Of a stretch of DNA of 64,000 bases, positions 1-9,015 are shown piece after piece. The notes under the pieces are model-generated. The model saw only the letters and a list, made by a program, of their open reading frames with translations. It was not told the origin of the DNA and searched no databases. The stretch's first letter is position 1, and every line of letters starts with the position of its first letter. Made by a program: the position numbers and the translations under genes. The stretch covers positions 28,354-92,353 of the forward strand of contig DASSPH010000083.1 of the NCBI GenBank assembly GCA_035699745.1, read 5' to 3'. The DNA is from Vicinamibacterales bacterium (GTDB lineage Bacteria > Acidobacteriota > Vicinamibacteria > Vicinamibacterales > 2-12-FULL-66-21).

Positions 1-566
1 GGTTGCGCCGTCGCCGGCCGCATCCGGCCGGCCAGGGCCGGCAAGCGGGCGGCCAGCGCGTCGACCGAGTGCCCGGGGCGCGTCACCACCACGAAGTTGG
101 CGAGATCCAGCACCTCCGGATAGCGCTTCCAGGTCGCAATCTCCGCGAAGGCGTCCGCGCCGGTGATGAAGAAGATCTGCGACGGCGTCGCGCCGGCCGC
201 ATGCTGCCGCTCGAGCGTGTCCGCCGTATACGACGGACCCTCGGAACGCAGCTCGTCGTCGCTCGCTTCGAACCGCGGCATTCCGGCCACCGCGAGACAG
301 GCCATCGCGAACCGATGGAAGGGGGACGCCAGCGGCTGGACGGCGCGATGCGGTGGAATGCGCGACGGCAGCACGAGGACGCGTGAGAGATCGAGCGCGT
401 CGCGCGCCGCGGCCGCCGCCGCGAGATGGCCGCAGTGGATGGGATCGAGGGTGCCGCCGAGGATGCCGATTCGAGGGTCGAGGGGCGAGGGGTGAGGTTC
501 GAGGGGCGAGGTTCGAGGGGCGAGGTGCGAGCCGCGAGGTTCCGATGCCGGTGTCCCTGGCCGCAT
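1..566 (-). CDS. nadD: Nicotinate-nucleotide adenylyltransferase, 3' end cut by window edge
   Basis: NadD adenylates nicotinate mononucleotide in NAD synthesis. The visible protein has the nucleotidyltransferase motif GGTLDPIHCGHL (the HxGH class), then SYTADTL and TGADAFAEIATWKRYPE, all typical of NadD. The C-terminal ~50 residues lie beyond position 1. The only in-frame ATG (564-566) overlaps the obgE stop as TGATG, which suggests translational coupling. From that ATG there are about 32 residues before the conserved IGILGGT; this extension is encoded by a 14-bp degenerate tandem repeat (471-542) and has no NadD counterpart that I know of. An undetected non-ATG start closer to the core is possible. 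Function is secure; the start is less so. Confidence 0.9.
   Translation of the reverse strand, partial: MRPGTPASEPRGSHLAPRTSPLEPHPSPLDPRIGILGGTLDPIHCGHLAAAAAARDALDLSRVLVLPSRIPPHRAVQPLASPFHRFAMACLAVAGMPRFEASDDELRSEGPSYTADTLERQHAAGATPSQIFFITGADAFAEIATWKRYPEVLDLANFVVVTRPGHSVDALAARLPALAGRMRPATAQ
471..542. repeat. Degenerate 14-bp tandem repeat inside nadD N-terminus
   Basis: The unit is about GAGGGGCGAGGTTC, repeated four to five times with substitutions between the obgE end and the conserved nadD core. It is read in frame as a Pro/Ser/Arg-rich leader. It belongs to the same style of junction repeats seen at other gene boundaries here. Confidence 0.8.
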
Positions 567-1633
567 CAAGCGTCGATCCTCGAGCCTCGATCCTGGTTCT
601 TCGATTCCACCAGCCTCTTCCACGCTGCTTCGAGCAGCAGCGGCAGCCCCTCGCCGGTCGCCGCAGACACAGCGTAGAGCGGAACGCCGGCGTGCTGCAA
701 ATGCGCGCGGAGCCGCTCGAGCCGCGATGGATCGTCCAGCGCGTCGATCTTGTTGGCGGCGACCACGACCGGCTTGTCCTGCAGCCGCTCGCCCGCGGCA
801 TCGCGGCCGGGAAACATCTGCAGCTCGCGGGTAATCGTCTCGTAGTCGTCGATCGGATCGCGCCCCGACGCCGACGACACGTCGATCACGTGAATCAAGA
901 CCCGCGTCCGCTCCAGATGGCTGAGGAACCGGTGACCGAGGCCGTGCCCCTCGTGCGCCCCTTCGATCAATCCGGGCACATCGGCGGCGACGAACGAGCG
1001 GTCGCCCGAGAGGCCGACGACCCCGAGGTTCGGCGTCAGCGTGGTGAACGGATAGTCGGCAATCTTCGGCTTGGCCGCCGAAATCCGCGAGATGATCGTC
1101 GACTTGCCGGCGTTGGGGTACCCGACGATCCCGACGTCGGCCAGCAGCTTGAGCTGCAGCCGGAGGTCCTTTTCCTCGCCGGGCAGTCCCGGCTGCGTCC
1201 GCCGGGGAGCGCGATTGGTCGCGGTCGCATAGCGCGCGTTCCCCTGGCCGCCGAGTCCCCCCTTGGCGATCTCGATCGGCTGCCCTTCGGCGGTGAGGTC
1301 CGCAATCAACACGTACTCGCCGCCGTCGCTCCCGGGCCGCTTCTCGTACACCTGCGTCCCCACCGGCACCTCGAGGACGATGTCGGCGCCGGACTTGCCG
1401 GTGCGGAGCGAGCCTTCGCCCTGCGCGCCGTTCGGCGCCGCGAAGGCTTTCTGGAACCGGAAATTGAGGAGGGTGTTGAGATTCGCGCGGGCGACGAGAT
1501 AGACGCTGCCGCCCCTGCCGCCGTCGCCGCCGTCGGGCCCGCCGCGGGGGACGAATTTCTCGCGGCGAAAGCTCATGGCGCCCTTGCCGCCATGGCCCGC
1601 CGCGACGTGAATCTCTACTTCGTCGACAAACAT
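566..1633 (-). CDS. obgE: Obg-family GTPase ObgE/CgtA
   Basis: A ribosome-associated GTPase for large-subunit maturation and stress control. The first ~158 residues form the glycine-rich Obg fold (starts MFVDEVEIHVAAGHGGKGA). The G domain follows with Walker A GYPNAGKST, G3 DVPGLIEGAHEGHGLGHRFL and G4 NKID. At 355 aa it lacks the C-terminal OCT extension found in some homologues. It lies downstream of rplU and rpmA, the classic L21-L27-Obg order, and its stop overlaps the nadD ATG. Confidence 0.97.
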   Translation of the reverse strand: MFVDEVEIHVAAGHGGKGAMSFRREKFVPRGGPDGGDGGRGGSVYLVARANLNTLLNFRFQKAFAAPNGAQGEGSLRTGKSGADIVLEVPVGTQVYEKRPGSDGGEYVLIADLTAEGQPIEIAKGGLGGQGNARYATATNRAPRRTQPGLPGEEKDLRLQLKLLADVGIVGYPNAGKSTIISRISAAKPKIADYPFTTLTPNLGVVGLSGDRSFVAADVPGLIEGAHEGHGLGHRFLSHLERTRVLIHVIDVSSASGRDPIDDYETITRELQMFPGRDAAGERLQDKPVVVAANKIDALDDPSRLERLRAHLQHAGVPLYAVSAATGEGLPLLLEAAWKRLVESKNQDRGSRIDA

Positions 1634-1693
1634 CGTGGGGCGCTGGGCGCCGCGGCGCGGCGGTTCCTTGCGGTGGAGCCGGGAACCTGCGCC

Positions 1694-1954
1694 TTACTTC
1701 GCCAGCGGAACGATCGAGATGACGCGGCCGCGGGCGCCGTGATCGCTGAACTTGACGGTACCGTCGATCTTCGCAAACAGCGTGTCGTCCTTGCCGAGCC
1801 CGACGTTGAGGCCGGGGCGGAAGCGCCGTCCGCGCTGGCGCACGAGGATCGATCCGCCGGTCACCACGTTGCCGTCGAAGCGCTTCACGCCAAGGCGCTG
1901 CGCGTTGCTGTCGCGCCCGTTTCGTGTACTACCGCCGCCCTTTTTTGTTGCCAT
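1694..1954 (-). CDS. rpmA: 50S ribosomal protein L27
   Basis: An 86-aa basic protein starting [20 protein letters not shown], the standard L27 N-terminus that reaches toward the peptidyl-transferase centre, followed by the conserved [10 protein letters not shown]. No N-terminal cleavage extension of the Firmicutes type is present. It lies between rplU and obgE, 35 bp downstream of the rplU stop, so the three genes are probably one transcript. Confidence 0.98.
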   Translation of the reverse strand: MATKKGGGSTRNGRDSNAQRLGVKRFDGNVVTGGSILVRQRGRRFRPGLNVGLGKDDTLFAKIDGTVKFSDHGARGRVISIVPLAK

Positions 1955-1989
1955 GATGCCCTTACGCTGACGCGCAGCCGAAGCTGCGG

Positions 1990-2304
1990 CTACAGTTTGA
2001 TTTCGGTGACGCGCACGCGCGTGAAGGTGCTGCGATGCCCCTTGGTCCGGCGCATGCCCTTGCGGCGCTTCTTCTTGAAGACGCGGATCTTCGGGCCGCG
2101 TGACTCGCCGTCGACCACGCCGACGACCTTCACGTTCGCCACGAACGGGGAGCCGGCCAGCACTTCGCCGCCGTCCTTCTCGAGGAAGAGGACGCGATCG
2201 ATACTCACTTCGGTGCCCGGCTCGACGTCCACCCGATCCACTTCAATCACGGCGCCCGGCGTCACCTTGACCTGACGGCCGCCGCTCTGGATGATTGCAA
2301 ACAC
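1990..2304 (-). CDS. rplU: 50S ribosomal protein L21
   Basis: A 104-aa L21: GTG start, [17 protein letters not shown], and the conserved C-terminal basic segment with [16 protein letters not shown]. It is the first gene of the rplU-rpmA-obgE-nadD group. The 5' untranslated stretch holds a small perfect hairpin (2316-2335), but I see no confident promoter. Confidence 0.98.
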   Translation of the reverse strand: MFAIIQSGGRQVKVTPGAVIEVDRVDVEPGTEVSIDRVLFLEKDGGEVLAGSPFVANVKVVGVVDGESRGPKIRVFKKKRRKGMRRTKGHRSTFTRVRVTEIKL

Positions 2305-2315
2305 CTCTACCGTCC

Positions 2316-2335
2316 TTTTGCTGGGAGACGCAAAA
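2316..2335 (-). promoter_or_regulatory. Small hairpin in rplU 5' leader
   Basis: On the minus strand TTTTGC and GCAAAA are separated by 8 nt, a perfect 6-bp stem just upstream of the rplU GTG. L21 operons often carry autoregulatory leaders, but this one does not match a leader class I can name. A role is only inferred. Confidence 0.3.
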
Positions 2336-2417
2336 CCCTAGAATACCAAGAAATCGGCGAATTTGGAAATCCGGTGGGCCGGCCGGCAATCCGGGCGCGG
2401 CAGCGCCGGCAACCGTC

Positions 2418-2444
2418 GATGACCCGATCACCCGATGACCCGAT
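2418..2444. repeat. Short junction tandem repeat (GATGACCC/GATCACCC)
   Basis: Three to four degenerate 9-bp units (ATGACCCG / ATCACCCG) directly abut the stop codon of the lipoprotein gene (2445). The sequence resembles the large array at 59192-59379. Confidence 0.6.
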
Positions 2445-3302
2445 CTACTTCAGGAGGACTCGGGTTCCGCGGATCTTCTGCGCGCTGAGCGTGCTGAGGA
2501 ACGAGGGCATGATCCGGTCCATCAGCTCGAAATAGGTCGAGAGGGCCGGCACGCTCTGGTTGTTCGGGTAGAGGATTTCCTCGTGAAAGGTCTCGGAGTA
2601 GACGACGGCGCCGGTGCGGCCGTCGATGAAGACGAACCGCGGCTGCAGGATGAAGCCCTTGCGCTCCATGTAGGTGCGCACCGGGATCACGCTGCGGCGG
2701 CCGAACGAGTCGTAGACCTCGCGGTTCTGCATCACGAAGCCGTTGGCCTGGTGCGGCGTGAAGAGCACCGTGCCGGTGACGATGAGCGGGGTCTGGTATT
2801 CCTCGCCGAGCTTCTTCCAGTACGCGGCGTCCGCGAAGATCTTGTCGTACTTCGCCAGGTCTTTCTCGTTGCGGATGCTCGATTCCGGCCGGCGCGGATC
2901 GGCGGGCTTCGGCTCGCCGGCGGGCTTCACCATGTCGGCGGTCGGGATCGGTCCGACCGGCATCACGCCGGTGGACGTCGTGGTGATGGTGCGCGCGTCG
3001 TCGGCCGATTCGACGGCGGCGATCTCGGCGAGCGGCAGCACCTCTGCTTCGATCACGCGCAGCGGCGATTTCGAGCGCAGCTGGCTGCGCAGGAGGCGGA
3101 CCGTCTCGAGATTCGCGTCGACGTCGTCACTGCCGCCGCTGATGAAGCCGGCGACGAGCACGCGCTGGAACGCGGTGACGTCCATCTTGGGCTGAATGGG
3201 CGTCTCGATGGGGATCTCGTAGAAGCCCGCGCAGCCGGCCAGCGCGAGCGAGCACACGAGGACGAGGCTACTTGTTGCCGCTGCGGCGCTTCGTGCGGTC
3301 AT
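2445..3302 (-). CDS. Secreted lipoprotein of unknown function
   Basis: A 285-aa protein with a signal peptide and lipobox (SLALAGC), so predicted to be anchored in the envelope. The mature part has alternating hydrophobic beta-type segments (LIVTGTVLFTP, FIDGRTGAVVYSETFHEE) like those of lipoproteins that build a small alpha/beta periplasmic domain. No catalytic motif is recognised. It overlaps the end of the TPR gene by 35 bp, indicating a two-gene operon; both are predicted to be exported. Confidence 0.8.
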   Translation of the reverse strand: MTARSAAAATSSLVLVCSLALAGCAGFYEIPIETPIQPKMDVTAFQRVLVAGFISGGSDDVDANLETVRLLRSQLRSKSPLRVIEAEVLPLAEIAAVESADDARTITTTSTGVMPVGPIPTADMVKPAGEPKPADPRRPESSIRNEKDLAKYDKIFADAAYWKKLGEEYQTPLIVTGTVLFTPHQANGFVMQNREVYDSFGRRSVIPVRTYMERKGFILQPRFVFIDGRTGAVVYSETFHEEILYPNNQSVPALSTYFELMDRIMPSFLSTLSAQKIRGTRVLLK

Positions 3303-3624
3303 TGATTTCTTTGAAGAGATCGTAGTTCTGCCGGATCATGAGGTTCTTCGGATCCAGCTCCAGCGCGCGTTCGTACGCCTTCTTCGCCTCCTCGAATTTC
3401 CCCTCGTGCTCGTAGGCGATCGCGAGGTTGTTCCAGGCGGCGGCGTACGTCGGATCGAGTTCGACCGCCTTCTGCCAGCGGTAGAGCGCTTCGTTCCAGA
3501 GATTGTTCTGCGCGACCTTGATGCCGAACTCGACCTGCTGCTTCGACTTCCCGCGGTCCTGCGCGGACGCCGCCGCTGGCGCGAAGAGCACGACCACGAC
3601 TGAGAAAAGAATCAGTCGGCGCAT
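3268..3624 (-). CDS. Small periplasmic TPR protein
   Basis: The start is set at the ATG of MRRLILFSVVVVLF, which gives a clean signal peptide ending at ASAQ; another in-frame start lies 15 bp upstream (3639). About two TPR units follow, e.g. NEALYRWQKAVELDPTYAA and EEAKKAYERALELDP. It is probably a protein-interaction adaptor. It overlaps the downstream lipoprotein gene, with which it probably works. Confidence 0.82.
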   Translation of the reverse strand: MRRLILFSVVVVLFAPAAASAQDRGKSKQQVEFGIKVAQNNLWNEALYRWQKAVELDPTYAAAWNNLAIAYEHEGKFEEAKKAYERALELDPKNLMIRQNYDLFKEINDRTKRRSGNK

Positions 3625-3823
3625 GGGATAGGCGGTCAATATACCAGTTTCCTGTCGGCGTTCACGTCAAACACGCGAGAAATCTCGATGACAGTTCTGA
3701 GCAATGCATGTACCAGAGCTCTGCCCGGGGCGCGCCGAGAAATCGGGCCCAATTACGCCCGTTTTGGTAAGTTCCGACGAGTCTCGTAAGCCGGAGGGGG
3801 ATCCCCGATGGCACGGAGAGGCC

Positions 3824-3829
3824 TATAAT
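3824..3829 (+). promoter_or_regulatory. Candidate -10 element for the dprA operon
   Basis: A perfect TATAAT lies about 80 bp upstream of the dprA ATG in the 267-bp divergent intergenic space (3640-3906). No good -35 box is seen at the right distance. No other feature was recognised in that space. Confidence 0.4.
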
Positions 3830-3906
3830 AAGGACACAGGGTCAGGCACCGATGCTGCGCGAGCGGCGCCGGAGCCGGCCCTGTTCGCGCGACAGGACCT
3901 GTCGCG

Positions 3907-5046
3907 ATGGATCTTCACGCCGCGGTCGCCCTTTCGACGCTCACCGGTCTCACGCGCGGCCGCGCATTCGCCGTTTACAAGGAACTCATCGAGCAGGCCG
4001 GCTCGACGTCGCTCGAAGAGGTGATCGCGTGCGCCGCGCCGGGGGCGAACGTCGAACGGATCGCCGACGCCGCGCGCGCGCAGGCAACGGCGCTGCTCGA
4101 CGCGGCGGCGGCCAGCGGCATCGTCGCCGTCCGGAGCGTGGATGAGGGGTATCCGCCTCTGCTGCGCACGATCGCGGACCCGCCGCCGGTGCTCTGGGGG
4201 CGAGGCGACCTCGCGTCACTGACGCGGCCGGGGGTCGCGATCGTCGGCTCGCGCGCGGCGACGAGCTACGCCCTCGAGGTGGCGGCGCGGCTGGCGGGCG
4301 AGCTCGCCGGCCGCGGCGTGCTCGTCGTGTCGGGGCTGGCGCGCGGCGCGGATGGCGCGGCTCATCGCGGATGCCTGGCGGCAGGCGGCGCGACCGTCGC
4401 CGTCCTGGGGAGCGGCCCCGACGTCATCTACCCGCCCGAGCACCGCGAGCTGTCCGTAAGTATCTGCTGCGGCGGGGCGCTGGTCAGCGAGCACGGGCCC
4501 GGCGTGCCGCCCCTGCCGGACCACTTTCCGCTGCGAAACCGGCTGATCAGTGGGATCTCGCTTGGCGTGGTGGTCGTCGAAGCGAACGAGAAGAGCGGAT
4601 CCCTCATCACCGCCCGATACGCGCTGGAGCAGGGCCGGGACGTCATGGCGGTCCCGGGAAGCGTGCTCGGCGGCCGGAACCGCGGCTCCCACGCGCTGCT
4701 GAAAGACGGCGCAAAGGTCGTGGAGACTGCGGACGATATCTTGGAAGAGCTGGGCTGGTCTCAGCCGTCGTCCGGGTCTGCCCGGACCGCGCCGGAGACG
4801 GGGGATCGCCCGGGTCCGGGCGGGCGCGGATCGCGGCTCGACGAGAAAATTTCCAGTAAATCGCTGAGGGATGAGGATTTACTCCAGAACCTCACCCCCG
4901 GGGAATCGTACGACGTCGACGAAATGTCTGCTACGGTGGGATTGGCCGGTGGCGCGCTGCTGCCCCGGCTGACCCAGTGGGAGATGCAGGGAAGAGTCGT
5001 CAAGCTGCCCGGCGGCCGCTACGTGCGGCGCGACGGACGCGGATAG
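3907..5046 (+). CDS. dprA: DNA processing protein DprA
   Basis: DprA/Smf loads RecA on incoming single-stranded DNA during transformation. The Rossmann-like core shows GSRAATSYALEVAARLAGEL, VVSGLARGADGAAHRG, FPLRNRLISG and EKSGSLITARYALEQGRDV. A C-terminal winged-helix (DML1-like) module begins around residue 315. The linker (residues ~285-315) is Gly/Pro/Arg-rich and encoded by palindromic DNA with the perfect inverted pair 4770-4776/4781-4787. It is first in the run dprA-topA-trmFO-xerC. The ATG lies 8 bp before topA is reached at the other end, so topA is probably cotranscribed. Confidence 0.95.
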   Translation: MDLHAAVALSTLTGLTRGRAFAVYKELIEQAGSTSLEEVIACAAPGANVERIADAARAQATALLDAAAASGIVAVRSVDEGYPPLLRTIADPPPVLWGRGDLASLTRPGVAIVGSRAATSYALEVAARLAGELAGRGVLVVSGLARGADGAAHRGCLAAGGATVAVLGSGPDVIYPPEHRELSVSICCGGALVSEHGPGVPPLPDHFPLRNRLISGISLGVVVVEANEKSGSLITARYALEQGRDVMAVPGSVLGGRNRGSHALLKDGAKVVETADDILEELGWSQPSSGSARTAPETGDRPGPGGRGSRLDEKISSKSLRDEDLLQNLTPGESYDVDEMSATVGLAGGALLPRLTQWEMQGRVVKLPGGRYVRRDGRG

Positions 5047-5054
5047 TTGGAACT

Positions 5055-7493
5055 ATGGCCAAGTCACTCGTCGTGGTCGAATCGCCCGCCAAGGCGAAGA
5101 CCATCAACAAATATCTCGGCAAGGACTACAAGGTCGTCGCCTCCATGGGGCACGTCCGCGACCTGCCCAAGAGCAAGCTCGGCGTGGACGTGGACGAAGG
5201 CTTCGAGCCGTCGTACGAGGTCATCGCGTCTCGCAAGAAGGTTCTGAAGGAGCTCAAGGACGAGGCGAAGAAGTCGAGCGACATCTTCATCGCGACCGAC
5301 CCCGATCGTGAAGGAGAGGCGATCGGCTGGCATCTGGCGGAGGAGCTGGGCACCGGCAACCGCAAGAAGATCCGGCGGCTGATGTTCAACGAGATCACCA
5401 AGAAGGGGGTGCTCGCCGCGCTCGAGAAGCCGACCGCGATCGACAAGAAGATGGTGGACGCGCAGCAGGCGCGGCGCGTGCTCGATCGGCTCGTCGGCTA
5501 CAAGATCAGTCCGCTGCTCTGGGACAAGGTCCGCCGCGGCCTCAGCGCCGGGCGCGTGCAGTCGGTGGCGCTGAAGCTGGTGTGCGATCGCGAGCGCGAG
5601 ATCAACGCCTTCGTCCCCGAGGAATACTGGAACATCACGGCGCGGCTCGCCGCCGCCCTGCCGCCGGAGTTCGATGCCAGGCTCCTGAAGAAGGCGGGCG
5701 CCAACATCAAGGTCGGCAGCGAGGCGGAATCGAACGCGGTGCTCGCCGATCTGAAGTCCGCGCGCTGGATCGTCGATTCGGTGACGACGAAGGAGCGCAG
5801 GAAGAGCGCGGTGCCGCCGTTCATCACCAGCAAGCTGCAGCAGGCGTCGCGCTTTCCGGTGAAGAAGACGATGATGGTCGCGCAGCAGCTCTACGAAGGG
5901 GTGGAGCTGCCCGGCGAGGGATCGGTCGGCCTCATCACCTACATGCGTACCGACTCGACGCGCGTGTCGGAGCAGGCCATCGCCGACGTTCGCGAGTTCA
6001 TCGGGACGGCGTTCGGCGCCGACTACGTGCCTGAGAAGCCCAACGCGTACCGGACGAAGTCGGACGCGCAGGACGCGCACGAAGCCATCCGTCCGACGTC
6101 GATGCAGTACCATCCCGATGACGTCCGCGCCCAACTGACGCACGATCAGTACTATCTCTACAAACTGATCTGGAACCGTTTCGTGGCGTCGCAGATGCCG
6201 CCGGCGACGTTCGACGACACCACGGTCGACGTCGCTGCCGCGGATTACCTGTTCCGCGTCAAGGGCTCCGTCCCCAAGTTCCCCGGCTGGATGGCGGTGT
6301 ACAGCCAGCCGGTCGCGCCGGCGCCGGACGTCGAGACGGTCGCGCCCGGCCCGGATGCGAAAACCGCGGAGGACGACGAAGACTCGAGCGTGCTGCCGCC
6401 GCTGGCGCAGGGAGACGTGCTCACGCTGCGCGAGCTGAAGCCGGAGCAGAAGTTCACGCAGCCGCCGCCGCGCTACACCGAAGCCACGCTGGTGAAGGCG
6501 CTGGAAGAGAACGGCATCGGCCGGCCGTCGACCTACGCGTCGATCATCAGCGTCATCCAGGCGCGCGAGTACGTGAACAAGATCGAAGGCAAGTTCAAGC
6601 CGACCTTCCTCGGGCTGATGCTGGTCGAGAAGCTGCTCAGTCCCGCGTTCGACGACATCCTCGACGTCAACTACACGCGCGAGCTGGAAGAGGATCTCGA
6701 CAAGATCGAGTCGGGCGAGTCGAACTACGAGAAGACGCTGGCGAGCTTCTACAAGAAGTTCCAGAAGGATCTGAAGCGCGCCGCGAAGGAGATGGTCAAC
6801 CTCAAGGAAGGGGTCGAGCCGGATCCGGCGGTCGCGTGCGACAAGTGCGGCAAGCCGATGGTGATCAAGGCCGGCAAGTTCGGCCTGTTCCTCGCCTGCA
6901 GCGGCTATCCCGAGTGCGAGAACACGCGCGAGCTCGAGACGCCGGAAGCGGGGGCCGAGGGGGAGTCGCTCGAGGAGACCTGTGAGAACTGCGGCAAGCC
7001 GATGGCGGTCAAGCGCGGGCGGTTCGGCCAGTTCCTCGCCTGCACCGGCTATCCCGAGTGCAAGACGACCAGGAAGATCATCGCGACGAAGCAGGGCATC
7101 ACGGCCGCGAAGCCGGACCAGATCATCGACGAGAAGTGCCCGAAGTGCGACTCGAACCTGGTGATCAAGCAGGGGCGCTTCGGCGAGTTCACCGCCTGCA
7201 GCAGCTATCCGAGCTGCAAGTACGTCAAGCAGAAGACCACCGGCGTGCTCTGCCCGAAGGACGGCGGCGACATCGTCGAGCGCAAGTCGCGCCGGGGCAA
7301 GGTCTTCTTCGGCTGCGCCAACTACCCCGACTGCGACTTCACGCTGTGGAACCGTCCGGTCGCCGAGAAGTGCCCCGACTGCGGCGCGCCGTTCCTGGTG
7401 GAGAAGATCACCAAGAAGCACGGCCGTCAGCTGATCTGCAACAACGAAGAGTGCAGTTATGCCCGTCAGGCGGAGGAGTTGACGACCGCCTGA
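5055..7493 (+). CDS. topA: DNA topoisomerase I (type IA)
   Basis: Relaxes negatively supercoiled DNA. The start is set at ATG 5055 (MAKSLVVVESPAKAKTINKY), the usual TopA N-terminus; the frame is open further upstream, inside dprA. The Toprim acidic residues are in ATDPDREGEAIGWHL and the active-site tyrosine in GLITYMRTDSTR. The C-terminus has five successive zinc-ribbon-like Cys modules (CDKCGKP, CENCGKP, CPKCDSN, CPKDGGD, CPDCGAP), each with a second Cys pair. Length 812 aa is usual for a multi-ribbon TopA. It lies 8 bp after dprA. Confidence 0.97.
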   Translation: MAKSLVVVESPAKAKTINKYLGKDYKVVASMGHVRDLPKSKLGVDVDEGFEPSYEVIASRKKVLKELKDEAKKSSDIFIATDPDREGEAIGWHLAEELGTGNRKKIRRLMFNEITKKGVLAALEKPTAIDKKMVDAQQARRVLDRLVGYKISPLLWDKVRRGLSAGRVQSVALKLVCDREREINAFVPEEYWNITARLAAALPPEFDARLLKKAGANIKVGSEAESNAVLADLKSARWIVDSVTTKERRKSAVPPFITSKLQQASRFPVKKTMMVAQQLYEGVELPGEGSVGLITYMRTDSTRVSEQAIADVREFIGTAFGADYVPEKPNAYRTKSDAQDAHEAIRPTSMQYHPDDVRAQLTHDQYYLYKLIWNRFVASQMPPATFDDTTVDVAAADYLFRVKGSVPKFPGWMAVYSQPVAPAPDVETVAPGPDAKTAEDDEDSSVLPPLAQGDVLTLRELKPEQKFTQPPPRYTEATLVKALEENGIGRPSTYASIISVIQAREYVNKIEGKFKPTFLGLMLVEKLLSPAFDDILDVNYTRELEEDLDKIESGESNYEKTLASFYKKFQKDLKRAAKEMVNLKEGVEPDPAVACDKCGKPMVIKAGKFGLFLACSGYPECENTRELETPEAGAEGESLEETCENCGKPMAVKRGRFGQFLACTGYPECKTTRKIIATKQGITAAKPDQIIDEKCPKCDSNLVIKQGRFGEFTACSSYPSCKYVKQKTTGVLCPKDGGDIVERKSRRGKVFFGCANYPDCDFTLWNRPVAEKCPDCGAPFLVEKITKKHGRQLICNNEECSYARQAEELTTA

Positions 7494-7543
7494 CGGCCGT
7501 CAACTCCCAACGGAGCTGCTACCGTGGAGTTGGGCGCCTTGTG

Positions 7544-7603
7544 TTTTGGGCGTTTTGGGCGTTGGGCGTTGATTGGGAATTGGGAGTTGGGACTTGGGAA
7601 TTG
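7544..7603. repeat. TTGGGA-type tandem repeat before trmFO
   Basis: Degenerate 7-8 bp units (TTGGGCG, TTGGGAA, TTGGGAG, TTGGGAC) fill the topA-trmFO junction. The repeat runs into, and possibly encodes, the first residues of trmFO. Confidence 0.8.
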
Positions 7604-9015
7604 ACAGCCGCCGCAGCCGCCGCATCACTATCATAGGCGGCGGTCTGGCGGGTTCCGAAGCCGCCTGGCAGGCTGCCGCGCGCGGCGTCCACGTCGTTCT
7701 GCACGAGATGCGGCCGGTCAAGCCGACGGCGGTGCACAAGACCGACGGCCTGGCCGAGCTCGTCTGCTCCAACTCCTTCCGCGGAGACAAGCTGGACAAT
7801 GCCGTCGGCCTTCTCAAGGAAGAGATGCGCCGGCTCGGCTCGCTGATCATGCGCTGCGCCGACGAGGCGCGTGTCCCGGCTGGCGCGGCGCTGGCGGTCG
7901 ATCGCGACGTGTTCTCGTCGCGCGTGACCGAGGCGATCGGATCGCATCCCCTGATCTCGATTCGTCGCGGCGAGGTCCAGGCGATTCCATCATCCGGCGA
8001 TGGTCCCGTGATCCTCGCCACCGGTCCGCTCACATCCGACGCGCTGTCCGCCGAGATCGCGGCGCTGGTCGGATCGAAGCATCTGTATTTCTACGACGCG
8101 ATCAGTCCGATTGTCTCGGGTGAGTCCATCGACCGCGCGAAGATCTATCGCGCGTCGCGCTGGAACAGGAGCCTTCGAAGCGATCGGCAGATCCCGGGTC
8201 CTTCCGATCAACCCGGTTGTTCGATCGACGACGGCGAAGGGGACTACCTGAACTGCCCCTTCACGAAAGAGGAATACGAAGCCTTCTACGCCGCCCTGAT
8301 GGCCGCCGAGAAGACCGCGCTGCACGACTTCGACAAGCCGGCCTTTTTCGAGGGCTGCCTGCCGATCGAAGTGATGGCGGCGCGCGGCGTCGATACGCTG
8401 CGGTTCGGACCGATGAAACCGGTCGGGCTGCCGGATCCACGGACCGGACGCGAGCCGTACGCCGTGGTGCAGTTGCGGCAGGACAACCTTGCCGGCGATC
8501 ACTTCAGCCTGGTCGGCTTCCAGACGCAGATGAAGTGGGGCGAACAGGCGCGCGTGCTGAGGATGATTCCGGGCCTGGAGAACGCCGAGTTCGTCCGCTT
8601 CGGGATGATCCACCGCAACACCTACGTGAACGCGCCGACGGTGCTGCGCCAGACCTGGCAGACGCGCATGCGCCCGGACCTGTTCTTCGCCGGACAGATG
8701 TCGGGCGTGGAGGGGTACGTCGAATCCGCGGCGTCGGGCCTGATTGCCGGCCGGAACGCGGCGGCGCTGGCGCTCGGCGAAGGGCCGTCCGTGCCGCCGC
8801 GCACGACGGCTATCGGCGCGCTGGCCTATTACGCCGCCCACGCGGATCCGAAACATTACGTACCGTCGAACATCGCGTTCGGCCTGATCCCGCCGCTCGA
8901 GCAGCGGGTGAAGAGCAAGAAGGACCGCAACGTGGCGCTGTCCGATCGCGCCCTGAAGGATCTGGCGGAGTGGTTAGAGAGCACCTCAAAGCCTTTCTCG
9001 AGCATCTCCGGCTGA
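7573..9015 (+). CDS. trmFO: FAD/folate-dependent tRNA (uracil-54) C5-methyltransferase TrmFO
   Basis: Makes ribothymidine 54 in tRNA using methylenetetrahydrofolate. The FAD site is [16 protein letters not shown]; the conserved [32 protein letters not shown] and [20 protein letters not shown] follow. There is no ATG near the core: TTG codons at 7573 or 7594 within the junction repeat are the likely starts. About 20 extra residues rich in Ser/Pro/Gln interrupt the conserved stretch before GEGDYLNCP (about 8165-8230) and are encoded by palindromic DNA. The last 46 bp overlap the xerC start. Confidence 0.95.
   Translation: MGIGSWDLGIDSRRSRRITIIGGGLAGSEAAWQAAARGVHVVLHEMRPVKPTAVHKTDGLAELVCSNSFRGDKLDNAVGLLKEEMRRLGSLIMRCADEARVPAGAALAVDRDVFSSRVTEAIGSHPLISIRRGEVQAIPSSGDGPVILATGPLTSDALSAEIAALVGSKHLYFYDAISPIVSGESIDRAKIYRASRWNRSLRSDRQIPGPSDQPGCSIDDGEGDYLNCPFTKEEYEAFYAALMAAEKTALHDFDKPAFFEGCLPIEVMAARGVDTLRFGPMKPVGLPDPRTGREPYAVVQLRQDNLAGDHFSLVGFQTQMKWGEQARVLRMIPGLENAEFVRFGMIHRNTYVNAPTVLRQTWQTRMRPDLFFAGQMSGVEGYVESAASGLIAGRNAAALALGEGPSVPPRTTAIGALAYYAAHADPKHYVPSNIAFGLIPPLEQRVKSKKDRNVALSDRALKDLAEWLESTSKPFSSISG
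8194..8216. repeat. In-frame palindromic insert in trmFO
   Basis: CCGGGT and ACCCGG flank an 11-nt loop, inside a segment that family knowledge suggests is extra in TrmFO. Confidence 0.55.
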
